DNA from: an uncultured Sphingomonadaceae bacterium
Lineage (GTDB): Bacteria > Pseudomonadota > Alphaproteobacteria > Sphingomonadales > Sphingomonadaceae
Direction of reading: 5' to 3'
Length of the DNA stretch: 64,000 bases
Assembly: GCA_913060895.1 (NCBI GenBank)
Contig: CAJXSN010000012.1
Span: 19,935-83,934 of the forward strand
Made by a program: the position numbers and the translations under genes. Within the stretch, counting starts at the first letter, position 1, and each line of letters starts with the position of its first letter. Below are positions 29,801 to 36,778 of this stretch, piece after piece. The notes under the pieces are model-generated. The model was not told the origin of the DNA, searched no databases, and was given only the letters and a program-made list of their open reading frames with translations.

Positions 29801-29889
29801 ACGGTGCATGCCGCCTGTGCTGGTGCAGCCAGTCCGATGACGAGCGCTGTGCTGGCGACGCCAAGTGCGAGTTGAGATTTCCTGTTCAC
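23869..29889 (-). CDS. Giant repeat-rich autotransporter
   Basis: Type V secreted outer-membrane protein of 2006 aa. The signal peptide is NRKSQLALGVASTALVIGLAAPAQA, and the mature N-terminus has the only obvious Cys pair (CTVDASTVSC). The passenger, to about residue 1700, is built from degenerate repeats such as GGAASVSVGETGSVSGDV followed by a VSIDGTVG-like stretch, separated by Ser/Thr/Asn-rich loops. This is a beta-helix adhesin pattern. The last 280 residues form the autotransporter beta-barrel (NIWLAPSGDFVELEG to NAGVTIGF, terminal Phe). The start is GTG at 29889 with GGGGGA 6 bp upstream. The track start at 30006 runs through the operator repeats and was rejected. It is divergent from the SARP-like regulator. 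Probably a surface adhesin or biofilm protein. Confidence 0.9.
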   Translation of the reverse strand: MNRKSQLALGVASTALVIGLAAPAQAACTVDASTVSCTADSTASEVNAAMASVVGDDVTLQIVADANVVQPPLNIMPNQQGAVAIDNDGTVGTDAAQNGIFYRGPFTGAANTFSLNNSGTITGQVNVFDVGGTVDLQNSGTVGGGLFVGSMGAVTLNSDGDIDSAGSQALFLASRTSVDAALNGDIGTAATAMADSDLRDTFVQSQFFVSEPSTSETETVGGVTTTTTTSGFSRVGGAASVEVGEQANVGGIDVIALEGGDVSIDGTVGSATEYKSVFVSSNTSEGMTTTIDTSDGSDFSSSQTDTTTAIGGAASVSVGETGSVSGDVQADGLEAADIAIDGAVGTEDFFGGAFASSSGTDFQSSNSSSNAGTASTSSFENSNQTVGGEASVTVGESGSVAGSVDASGFAGAQVSIDGTVGLPANFDQVSASSSGSNSSFEQDNTFDSATGASAFSQQSINASTGNDSSVTIGETGIVNASVDAFANSDATVSNAGQVSGSVSANTSGSESSSGFESEFDGASNSSSSNFSQNRETGGDALIENAAGGLIGLDATAPVFVSAFGNTSATVANAGRINGNVDVSSSAFASENHNSNSSVSSTDTATGTITSTNENSNSNSNTNLGGDATFANAAGGLVTGSVNVSGTGSASVTNEGAVIGTTNASSQATDSAFAETIVNTSIFVPGPDGGTTNTRDLTRDISDTSSGGDVTGVYAGTNGAVQFGPFGGASDGSVSQLANGDSSALVSGTIFGNFTGSATGQEFASSFTDGRVSTSDADGDQRSFDRDYIYEESNDQSESDSSLVVDGGRIEGSASLFGTGSATAQIGNGGSVTGDLNATAQGFGSYDYSETYDLSQTFDEDGNFTGSEEVLALSLEQSVNGGDVTLSVANGTVEGSVFLNGAGGINDFSLNEEGVVGGGVFQNSQYSALAYEQASTSTSTPTDTVSMDEYTETRTASGGDVTASIAGTIGNGDFGPQGYGEVSNAGGISLSLRTDAGNADATVTGQVRNGIEVFASGSDSTFAQQQTRENGSLAAYSEQRSSTAAGGTASLSVDAGNLATSANFGNITVVGRSGSAAAIGADSSVLAATNGASMRIGGYFSNSTSTREDQYTGSALTGRTATSSSTVVGGAASLTNDGRIGYDGGAAFDGDDAFVNVISPEMADVINNGQIFGSVALSSLYEDASFTTTSTDLNDVTRVDTTTTTYTANGGSATLTNNGLVTGDASAEALDGTVINNGVLRGSLSLGGNVDNYTTQSVDTLTQLGEEEVLDLADAIMQGYAVEQNGLLGGTISVGGVFGNIDDEIRTSSILGDINLNSGSVTGGGVVAEYDEETGERFTQTNVNLNGSGYLGLGDTAIAALEATFGNADPGIAAAGDLSAYAGGARILGVETLTKTGDGVFLITGADFVPTSNTNVLADYTLDLGTFAINGGEMQLATVSEGGVFGVRGNIANSAGLVLGSRVELPAPLFGTNASVTAIDGVEVYQNGNFSQSDSGTLSVGVTPTLVRVADPAFSSISTSTNPLAVQSIGLGSGLFTTPENAFGQVFNDLGTGFLTVDGDMDLAGTVALVSPTGGIFTHGQTVDIASVSGTLTTSANVDVNSSSNFVSFDLGTRTEGGRTVLFASADRAGFETAGNNQNSIAAGTALSQSFPDVIAAIQAGSAGGIGLGGDRFVLAQDLANLFVGMDTLLTMDGVTAALNELASGEFYGSLTALETTAPFVDAISSRRVPTGASGFNIWLAPSGDFVELEGDSEVGSRNIDADNYGASAGFGISTGNGEVGLGFGYGRISADSQSDLLTAQADTWMVGAYVRQGFGNVSVGADLIYGWSDWNATRVMPTLSRTALGDFDSTELRGDLRVEYMYEFGGGWVAPFGELSFRKFDFDGFTEQGAGAVNLVVEDANDTVLTPTLGLRVGTSFETGLATLRPEITLAYSFDDDNSSFRDVAYLGAPANAFRLQGVDPEGYFTIGAGLFADIGVNSGAFLRGSYATGGNIDAASVNAGVTIGF

Positions 29890-29976
29890 TGATATTCCCC
29901 CGATTGAATTTCGAATTGAAAACGGTTTCTCCGCCAGTTCAAACTGCTGCGGAACGAAGGGGGCTTTGAGCCTCGG

Positions 29977-30016
29977 GCGCTCAGAAAGCGCTCTTGCAGC
30001 GCTCAAAAAGCGCTCA
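29977..30016. promoter_or_regulatory. Four heptamer direct repeats at exact 11-bp spacing (SARP-type operator)
   Basis: On the minus strand TGAGCGC, TGAGCGC, AGAGCGC and TGAGCGC occur with 4-bp spacers, so the plus-strand gcgctc cores begin at 29977, 29988, 29999 and 30010. Direct heptamers one helical turn apart are the known binding architecture of SARP-family activators. The array is 88-127 bp upstream of the autotransporter GTG and about 165 bp upstream of the SARP-like gene. A fifth, out-of-phase ggcgctca lies at 30126-30133. Function is inferred. Confidence 0.7.
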
Positions 30017-30179
30017 AAACTCGTGAAAACGTAAAGTTATGGACTATTATTGTTCAAATTTTACGCGAGAGTCCTTAGAGCTTAACTCATAAAATAGATC
30101 TGCCGGGGTCTCGAATTCCGGATGGGGCGCTCAGATTAAGACAACGAAGCTAAATCGCTGATTGCGAAGTGGGGGCTAC

Positions 30180-31880
30180 GTGAGCGACAAGAATACCGTA
30201 TTTTTATATTTGATGGGCCCGCCGAGGGTTGAACTTTCTTCTGGTCAGAGGCTGCCGATATCAAGCAAGAAGGCGATTGCCTTGCTTGCTGCTTTGGCGA
30301 CTGCCGATCGCTTCGAACGATCACGTGTCTGGTTGCAGCAAGTCTTTTGGGGATCTCGCGCGCAAAAGCAGGCGCAGAGCAGCCTTAGAAGAGAATTATC
30401 GAACCTTCGCGCCATACTGGCGGAACACAACGTCGATCTCATTTATGTCGATCAACGAGTGGTGTCACTGAACAGCGCCTGCTTTAAGACCGATCTCGAA
30501 AAATGCGCCGCAGCTTCCTCTCAACAGGAATTTTGTGAAGGGATCGATCTGGCCGGGGAAGAAGGGTTCGAGGATTGGCTTCGCGAAACTCGGTCTTTTT
30601 ACGCTGACCGGAACCATGACGGCCTTGCGAAGGCACCCGCACTCGTCCAGCAGACCGGGCCGGAGAAATTGCGCGCACAAGTTGCCGTCTCACCTACCGG
30701 CTTCCCCGAAGGGGATGCTCTTGCGGAAATTACGGCCAGTCAAGTGGGTATCTCGCTTTCCAGTGGGCTCAGCAAACTGCGCTGGCTGCCTGTGGCCGAT
30801 GCTGGCCAACCGCCTCATAGCGATCGGCCCAACCTTACCAGCGTAGAAGTGTCCGATACTCTTGGGGTGCGTTATGTTGCGCGATCACAAGTCCTTGAGG
30901 TTGGCGACTACGTTACAGTCAATTTCGCAATGCTCGAAATGCCGGGACGAATTATCAGGTGGACGGACACGCGACAATTGGCCACTGATCCGCGCGACAG
31001 TCAATTCGAATTGGAAATTGCGCGGGTTATTAATTGTCTAGGCGTAACTTTTGACACATGTGAGCAACGCCACTTTGGCAGTGACGACGTCAGCGATCCA
31101 GACGACTTGAGGGCGCAGAACTGGCGTATAAGATTTTACATCGATCAGTTCACGAAGGAATCGTTCGGCGACGCCGAAAAGTTGATCGCTGCAGGGCTGG
31201 ATCGATATCCGGAAAACAGCGAGTTTTTAATGCTTCGGGCCAATCTCGCGCTTTGGCAGCACTGGATTAAGCGGGCCGATAGATCCACAACGGTGCATTT
31301 AGCTCCATTAATTCGTGCAGCAATGCGTGCGGCCCCCGGCGACGCACGCGGCTCTCTATTTTCAGGCATCCTCGAAACATGGCATAAACGCAATGTGTCC
31401 GCTCTCAGACATCTGCGGCATGCCTGCGAACTAGACCCCAGTATGGCGCAGGCTTTCGCTCATCTTGGAGCAGCCCATGCGTTGTCTGGCGATCCAGAGG
31501 CGGCCATCGAGCCGCTCGAACATGCGCTGTTCCTTTCTCCTTTGGACGCGAAACCTTTTTTCCCGCTCGGCAGTCTCGCAACGGCTCACTGGATGCTCGG
31601 CCAATACGAAGAAACGCTTGAATACGCGCAAACGATCCAGCTTACCCATCCCGGTTACGTCTTGGCACATGCGCTAGAAACAGCCGCTCTTGCTGCCATG
31701 AACCGTCTTGATGAAGCCGTGGAAGCGCGAGCTAGGATGCTGGACGAAAAACCATATCTCTATCGCCAGATGCTTGACTGGATGCCATTCGAAGATCCGC
31801 AATGGACTGAGAAGCTGCGTGGCGGCATCGAATTTGATCGGCCTGCTACGCCGCTGTTGCATATAGTGCAGGAACGCTAA
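30180..31880 (+). CDS. SARP/BTAD-like transcriptional regulator with TPR domain
   Basis: About 566 aa in three parts. Residues about 5-95 form an OmpR-type winged helix of the SARP kind (GPPRVELSSGQRLPISSKKAIALLAALA ... SSLRRELSNLRAIL). A short BTAD-like linker follows, with GIDLAGEEGFEDWLRETR. Residues about 180-290 resemble the middle domain of CadC- or adenylate-cyclase-type TPR regulators (GVRYVARSQVLEVGDYVTVNFAML). The C-terminal half has TPR-like repeats (AFAHLGAAHALSGDPEAAIEPLEHAL). GTG 30180 follows GGGGG; the track uses TTG 30162. It sits 3 bp before the P450-DyP gene, so the two form an operon. Ligand unknown. Probable activator at the 11-bp repeats. Confidence 0.78.
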   Translation: MSDKNTVFLYLMGPPRVELSSGQRLPISSKKAIALLAALATADRFERSRVWLQQVFWGSRAQKQAQSSLRRELSNLRAILAEHNVDLIYVDQRVVSLNSACFKTDLEKCAAASSQQEFCEGIDLAGEEGFEDWLRETRSFYADRNHDGLAKAPALVQQTGPEKLRAQVAVSPTGFPEGDALAEITASQVGISLSSGLSKLRWLPVADAGQPPHSDRPNLTSVEVSDTLGVRYVARSQVLEVGDYVTVNFAMLEMPGRIIRWTDTRQLATDPRDSQFELEIARVINCLGVTFDTCEQRHFGSDDVSDPDDLRAQNWRIRFYIDQFTKESFGDAEKLIAAGLDRYPENSEFLMLRANLALWQHWIKRADRSTTVHLAPLIRAAMRAAPGDARGSLFSGILETWHKRNVSALRHLRHACELDPSMAQAFAHLGAAHALSGDPEAAIEPLEHALFLSPLDAKPFFPLGSLATAHWMLGQYEETLEYAQTIQLTHPGYVLAHALETAALAAMNRLDEAVEARARMLDEKPYLYRQMLDWMPFEDPQWTEKLRGGIEFDRPATPLLHIVQER

Positions 31881-31883
31881 GCT

Positions 31884-34800
31884 ATGGCAAGATGGAAATA
31901 CGCGCGACTTTTTGGCGAGGACCCGGGGCCTGTTCTGCCCAATCCGGATAACGTTCCGCCCTTCGATTTCTCTCGCATTGCCGCCAGAGGAGTGAAGGCC
32001 AGAATCTTTGCCACCTTGTTTCGATTGCTACTCTGGCCTGTCCTGAGATTTCTACAACTCGTGCGCCCGGTTGCGCATATTGCTGGATTGACGATCGTCA
32101 CCAGGGAAGCGGACGTTCGTTTGATACTGGCCAGCCCCGACCGGTTCCGCACGCCGTTTGGCCCGGAAATGAAAGAGCTCGCAGGGGGCGAGACCTTCCT
32201 GCTCGGGCTAGATGGTGAGTCACACCAGAGACAGAAGCGAATTCTTGTAGATCTCATCGAGCTCCCTCGCGATGCGAAGTTTATCGCGGAAATATCGACC
32301 CGGTATTCCGATGCAATGCTCGATGCGGCGAAAGGCGACATTGATGTTCAGCAGGACCTTGTTACCCGCATCGCAGCCGAAGCCTGCATTCGATACATGG
32401 GCTTCGAAGTTTCAGATGCGGATGCTTTCGCGCAATGGACGATAGCCGCCTCCAACGTACTTTTTGGCGATCCCGGAGGATCAACGACGGCTGCCGAGCT
32501 GGCGAGCGTCGCTGGCGAGCAATTGCGCTCTATCGCCGATCGCGCACTTCACTCCGCAGCAGAGGCTGAGACTCCGCCTGAAACGTTGGCCGGCCGGCTG
32601 ATACGAATGTCGCGACAGCCCGACGGCCCCGACCTTGGCGAAGCACGTGCGATTCTGATTGGTCTCGCAGCAGGCTTCGTACCGACAAACGCTCTGGCGG
32701 GCGGCAAGATGTTGCAAGTGTTGGCGAAAAATCGCCATGCGCGCCGGAAAGCGATTGCCGCTGCACACTCTCAGGATCACGAGGCGTTGCAAACTATATT
32801 GCTGGAAGCAGGCCGTTTGAACCCCGCCCTCGCCCCGGGACAATGGCGGTGGTGTCCGGAGCGAACCACAGTCGAGCGGGCAGACGGGTCATCCTTCGCA
32901 GTGCCGGCCAGAAGACTGGTTTTGGTTTCCACCATGGCGGCTTTACGCGACCCGCGCGTCTGGAAGCAGCCGAACCGCTTCCGCACAGATCGGGCGCACG
33001 AACCCGACCTCCTGTTCGGACACATGTTCCACACATGCCTCGGCAAGGAGCTCGCCCTCGCGCAGATCACGGCAACGTTCGGTGCACTTCTGCGGCGCCC
33101 GAAGATCGAGAAATCATTATCCAGTCTGCGGATGAAATTCCGCGGACCATACCCGTGCCACGCACGGCTGACTTACTGGCATTTTGCCCACGACGAAAAC
33201 AGCGCTGGAATCGACCAGAACGGCATTTTGTTCGCTGTGCCTGTCTCAATGGCTCACGACGTCGTTGCCGCCAACCGGGTTGTAACCGAGACCCTTGAAA
33301 CCAGTGCTTCGCGGACAGCGCTGAATGGCACCGGTATCGTCCACTTTCTTTCCTGCACAGTGGTTGAATTGCCAACAGATGAGTTCGAACATCAGCTATT
33401 ATTGATCGAAATTAACGCCGATGGACCTGCCGACAAGGCTGCAGCACTTGCAATAGGTGCGATAAAACAGCCCTTACGCGAAGTGCTAAAGGCCGTCGGT
33501 TTGTCGGCCGGCGACGATGTATACGACTTCCTCTTGCGCTATCGCATCAAGATGCAAGGGCGGCCTTGGGGGGCAACCGCGCTCAATTTCTATGGATTGC
33601 CGGGGCTTACTGTGCAGCAAATAGCGCAGGAACAAAGCCTTGCCGAGTATGTGCGTAATGAAATCGATTCCTATCAGCGATGCGAACTCGGGCGCAGCAG
33701 CCGCCCTTCGACAGTTCTAGCGTACATACGCCGCGTGATTCGAGGGACTAGCGCCTCTCTTGACGAGCACTGTCGATTTACGAAGACATGTGCAGACGCC
33801 CCGCTTTACGAACATTTGCTACTGAAGCCGAAAAACAGCGTGCCGAGGCTTGCCAAGTGGAGCAAACAAGGCCGACCCAACCTCTGGACTATCATACGCC
33901 GCTCTGCATTATTCTGGCGCTTCGTGTCGGCATTTGCCATCGCCTGCTTCATCACTGGCACTCTGCTTTATACGGTGCTCGACCCAGGTGGAGGCGACCG
34001 GACGGCGCTATGGCTTTCCTTCCCTTGGCTCGCATTACAAAGTTTCGTCGCAACTTTCACAATCTTCGGGATTCTGACTGGTTTTTGCCTCTGGCTGCTG
34101 CGCCGGAAAGAAAAGCGGGATCAGGCCGACACCGACAAACCCGATCTGGCGCACCTTCGGAAACTCGCCGAGCGTGAGGATCTGCCGGGTCACTCCAAGA
34201 ATCATATAACTGTCGTAACGCCCCTGAAGAGAGGGCTCTTACGCCGTCTGACCTTGGCTTTTGCCCTTTGGGGGATTGGGCAGGTCGTAACCCATTATTA
34301 TCGACCGGGTTTTGTTCTTAATATGGGAACGATTCAATTCGCTCGCTGGGTCAGACTACCACGCACCAACACGATGATTTTCCAGTCCAATTACGATGGG
34401 AACTGGGAAAGCTATCTCGAAGACTTTATCACGCGAGCGCATCTGGGGCAGACTGCGGCATGGTCAAATTGTGAAGGCTTTCCAAAAAGTCGGTACTTGC
34501 TGTTCGATGGTGCCGAGAATGGCGACAAATTCAAAAACTATGTCCGACGCAAACAAGTCCCTACGGCGTATTGGTACGCCCGTTTTCCAGCGATTACGGC
34601 CGACCAGATCAGGCGCAATCATTTGATAAGAGACGGCTTGGCACGCGCGACAAGCGATAGCGAAGCGCGTGACTGGCTTGCGCTATTTGGTTCTGCCCCG
34701 CGCCTAGATTCGGAAATCGAGACTGAAGAAGTACAGACGCTAGTTTTCAACGGCTTCGGACGTTTGAAGCAGGCCACATTTCTGATGCTCCAGCTGCCCG

Positions 34801-36227
34801 AAGAACGCGGGCAGGCGCGCAAATGGCTGCGGACACTTTCTGGATACCCTCTCGACGACATGAGGAGCGACTGGAAGTCGCTTTCTGCATACATGTTGAA
34901 CGAGCGCGATGAACTGAAGCCTGAGTTTCGCGTGACGTTTGGCGAAACCGAACCTGATATCGGGGCAAGCACTCTTGGTATCTCTGGTCCAGGTCTTCGC
35001 AAACTCGTGCGCGGAGGGCACCCCCTTCTCGACGAACTGCCAGGCGCATATGCCATGGGCATGCAGGAACGCGCCGCGCTAATTGGAGACAGGGAGGAGG
35101 ACGTTGGCCGATGGAACGATGGCGGCGGGATTTATGGTGTCGATCTTGTACTGTGCGTTTATTCCGCCACCGCTAAGCAGCATTCCGCAGCTTTGGCAGC
35201 GCACAGCGCCCTGATTGAAACGTATGGTCTGAAGGAAATAGATCGGCAAGAAACATGCCCGCTTCCGTGCACTGGTCCGCCTACAGACCATTTCGGCTTT
35301 AAGGATGGGCTCGTCCAGCCAATAATCGAAGGAAGTTCGAAGTCGGGGCTCGATCGCAATCCGGACGATATCGTAGCCGCTGGCGAAATGATAAGCGGTT
35401 ACACCAACGTTCAGGGGTACCATTCGCCGGGTGTGCATGTTGCAGCTACCCTTGATCCTCTGAACATTCTGCCCGACGCCGCGCCTCGGGGGAGTCACTT
35501 CCCAAAATTCGGCACAGGCAGCATGACACCGTGCCCGCCCAGGGATTTCAGCCGGAATGGAACCTACATGGCCGTTCGGGTTCTGGAACAGCACGTTGAA
35601 GCATTCGCTGATGCATGCGAAAAAATAGCCAATAACACTAACAAGAAATACAAACATCTGCAGAGCGCTCTTGGCAGAGAAGCAGAGCCAGAGTGGGTAG
35701 CGGCGAAAATGGTCGGTCGCTGGAAGAATGGCTCATCCCTCCTGTCCAATCCCGCTAAATCAGGGGTGCTTCGCGCACAAGATTATGCGCTGCCCTTTGG
35801 GCAGGAGGATCCGCGCGGGCTGCGGTGCCCTTTTGGGTCCCATGTTCGACGAGCTAATCCTCGTGATAGCCTGTTACCGGGAGACGAGCAGGAGATTGCC
35901 ATTGCCAATCGTCACCGCCTCATGCGCCGTGGCCGCACATACGAACGCGGAGAAGAAAAAGGCTTGTTTTTTGTCGCGCTATGCTCGGACCTAGAACGGC
36001 AGTTCGAATTTGTTCAAAGAAATTGGCTCAATTCTTCGAATTTTCATACGCTCAGCGATGAAAACGATCCGCTACTCGGGCGTAAATCCGGCACAAGTGG
36101 CACTTTTACTGTGCCGACTAGCGGTGGGAGTATCATCTTTGAAGATCTTTCGTCTTTCGTCTCAACCAAAGCCGGCGGTTACTTTTTCGTTCCTAGCAAA
36201 AGTGCGCTTCTCTACTTAGCAACCTAA
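31884..36227 (+). CDS. Cytochrome P450 - membrane - DyP-type peroxidase fusion
   Basis: The 1447-aa protein appears to hold two different heme enzymes. Residues about 30-430 are a cytochrome P450: the K-helix ExxR is in LLEAGRLNPAL and the heme-thiolate loop is LLFGHMFHTCLGKELALAQ (Cys about 385). Residues about 480-610 form an unassigned alpha/beta module. Two membrane helices (about 678-700 and 711-735) follow, then a module with IQFARWVRLPRTNTMIFQSNYDGNWESYLEDF. The C-terminal 480 residues are a DyP-type peroxidase, with the GxxDG motif in DHFGFKDGLVQPI (about 1138) and the heme-side HRLMRRGRTYERG. No reductase domain, ferredoxin or signal peptide is present. AGGAA precedes the ATG by 8 bp, and the gene is coupled to the SARP-like regulator. 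Substrate unknown. Confidence 0.85.
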   Translation: MARWKYARLFGEDPGPVLPNPDNVPPFDFSRIAARGVKARIFATLFRLLLWPVLRFLQLVRPVAHIAGLTIVTREADVRLILASPDRFRTPFGPEMKELAGGETFLLGLDGESHQRQKRILVDLIELPRDAKFIAEISTRYSDAMLDAAKGDIDVQQDLVTRIAAEACIRYMGFEVSDADAFAQWTIAASNVLFGDPGGSTTAAELASVAGEQLRSIADRALHSAAEAETPPETLAGRLIRMSRQPDGPDLGEARAILIGLAAGFVPTNALAGGKMLQVLAKNRHARRKAIAAAHSQDHEALQTILLEAGRLNPALAPGQWRWCPERTTVERADGSSFAVPARRLVLVSTMAALRDPRVWKQPNRFRTDRAHEPDLLFGHMFHTCLGKELALAQITATFGALLRRPKIEKSLSSLRMKFRGPYPCHARLTYWHFAHDENSAGIDQNGILFAVPVSMAHDVVAANRVVTETLETSASRTALNGTGIVHFLSCTVVELPTDEFEHQLLLIEINADGPADKAAALAIGAIKQPLREVLKAVGLSAGDDVYDFLLRYRIKMQGRPWGATALNFYGLPGLTVQQIAQEQSLAEYVRNEIDSYQRCELGRSSRPSTVLAYIRRVIRGTSASLDEHCRFTKTCADAPLYEHLLLKPKNSVPRLAKWSKQGRPNLWTIIRRSALFWRFVSAFAIACFITGTLLYTVLDPGGGDRTALWLSFPWLALQSFVATFTIFGILTGFCLWLLRRKEKRDQADTDKPDLAHLRKLAEREDLPGHSKNHITVVTPLKRGLLRRLTLAFALWGIGQVVTHYYRPGFVLNMGTIQFARWVRLPRTNTMIFQSNYDGNWESYLEDFITRAHLGQTAAWSNCEGFPKSRYLLFDGAENGDKFKNYVRRKQVPTAYWYARFPAITADQIRRNHLIRDGLARATSDSEARDWLALFGSAPRLDSEIETEEVQTLVFNGFGRLKQATFLMLQLPEERGQARKWLRTLSGYPLDDMRSDWKSLSAYMLNERDELKPEFRVTFGETEPDIGASTLGISGPGLRKLVRGGHPLLDELPGAYAMGMQERAALIGDREEDVGRWNDGGGIYGVDLVLCVYSATAKQHSAALAAHSALIETYGLKEIDRQETCPLPCTGPPTDHFGFKDGLVQPIIEGSSKSGLDRNPDDIVAAGEMISGYTNVQGYHSPGVHVAATLDPLNILPDAAPRGSHFPKFGTGSMTPCPPRDFSRNGTYMAVRVLEQHVEAFADACEKIANNTNKKYKHLQSALGREAEPEWVAAKMVGRWKNGSSLLSNPAKSGVLRAQDYALPFGQEDPRGLRCPFGSHVRRANPRDSLLPGDEQEIAIANRHRLMRRGRTYERGEEKGLFFVALCSDLERQFEFVQRNWLNSSNFHTLSDENDPLLGRKSGTSGTFTVPTSGGSIIFEDLSSFVSTKAGGYFFVPSKSALLYLAT

Positions 36228-36239
36228 TTTTCTAGTATG

Positions 36240-36560
36240 GTTCAGATCCAACAATAGATGCAATGAAAGGCGAAAAGGTACGCGTCAATAGTAGCGGAGG
36301 GGATGCGCTTCAATTTGCAAGGCCGTCCGCAGGCATTCTCGCTTTTTCGGTGCCGTTTGTAGAAGGATCAGGGGGCAATGTCTCGTCAGGTTAAGGCAAC
36401 GCAAGACCAGTCGCTATTACCATATGGGCGCTGACCTGCGGCTTGGCATTGGACAGCCATGAAAGCAGCAAAGCCGCTCCTTTATAATCGCTCATCTACT
36501 CTTCGGACAGCAGCACGATGACGGGACGGCCTTCCAATAACAGACAATATGGAGCTTCGA
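36240..36560 (-). pseudogene. Decayed IS5-family transposase remnant
   Basis: Read on the minus strand, LLLEGRPVIVLLSEE-stop-MSDYKGAALLL corresponds to the IS5-group segment usually seen as GRP-LLL-EGQMSDYKGA, with the Gln codon turned into TAG. Further on, in another frame, YKRHRKSENACGRPCKLKRI matches the DDE-glutamate region YKxRHRIENMFGRLKDWRRI. The middle part (DRGYDADWFR region) is missing. No terminal repeats were identified. It fills most of the 550-bp noncoding stretch between the P450-DyP and SDR genes; the rest of that gap shows nothing recognisable. The start and end given are approximate. Confidence 0.75.
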
Positions 36561-36778
36561 GTTCAAGCTTGTGGTGATGGACCCGATATGTATGAAAGGC
36601 CAGCTTTTAACATACTCGGTCGGCGTTCGCTGAGCACTAAGCTGCACGGCAGCGAATATGACCTAGTCCGGGTCGTCTGCTTTGTTCGGCAACCAGGGCT
36701 CAATCATGACGACAACTCTCTAAGCCGTCGTTGAATCAGATATCGCTCACTTGTGAACCGCTTCAATAGCTTCTCAGC

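Noticed and set aside
23869-29889. Repeats in the autotransporter considered as a CRISPR-like array
   Set aside because: The repeats are degenerate, protein-coding and of irregular length; no constant repeat with unique spacers occurs.
30126-30133. Fifth ggcgctca considered as part of the operator array
   Set aside because: It is 117 bp from the fourth unit, out of the 11-bp phase; kept only as a possible isolated half-site.
36549-36734. 61-aa plus-strand ORF near the IS5 relic
   Set aside because: It overlaps transposase remnant sequence, has no ribosome site and no recognisable motif.
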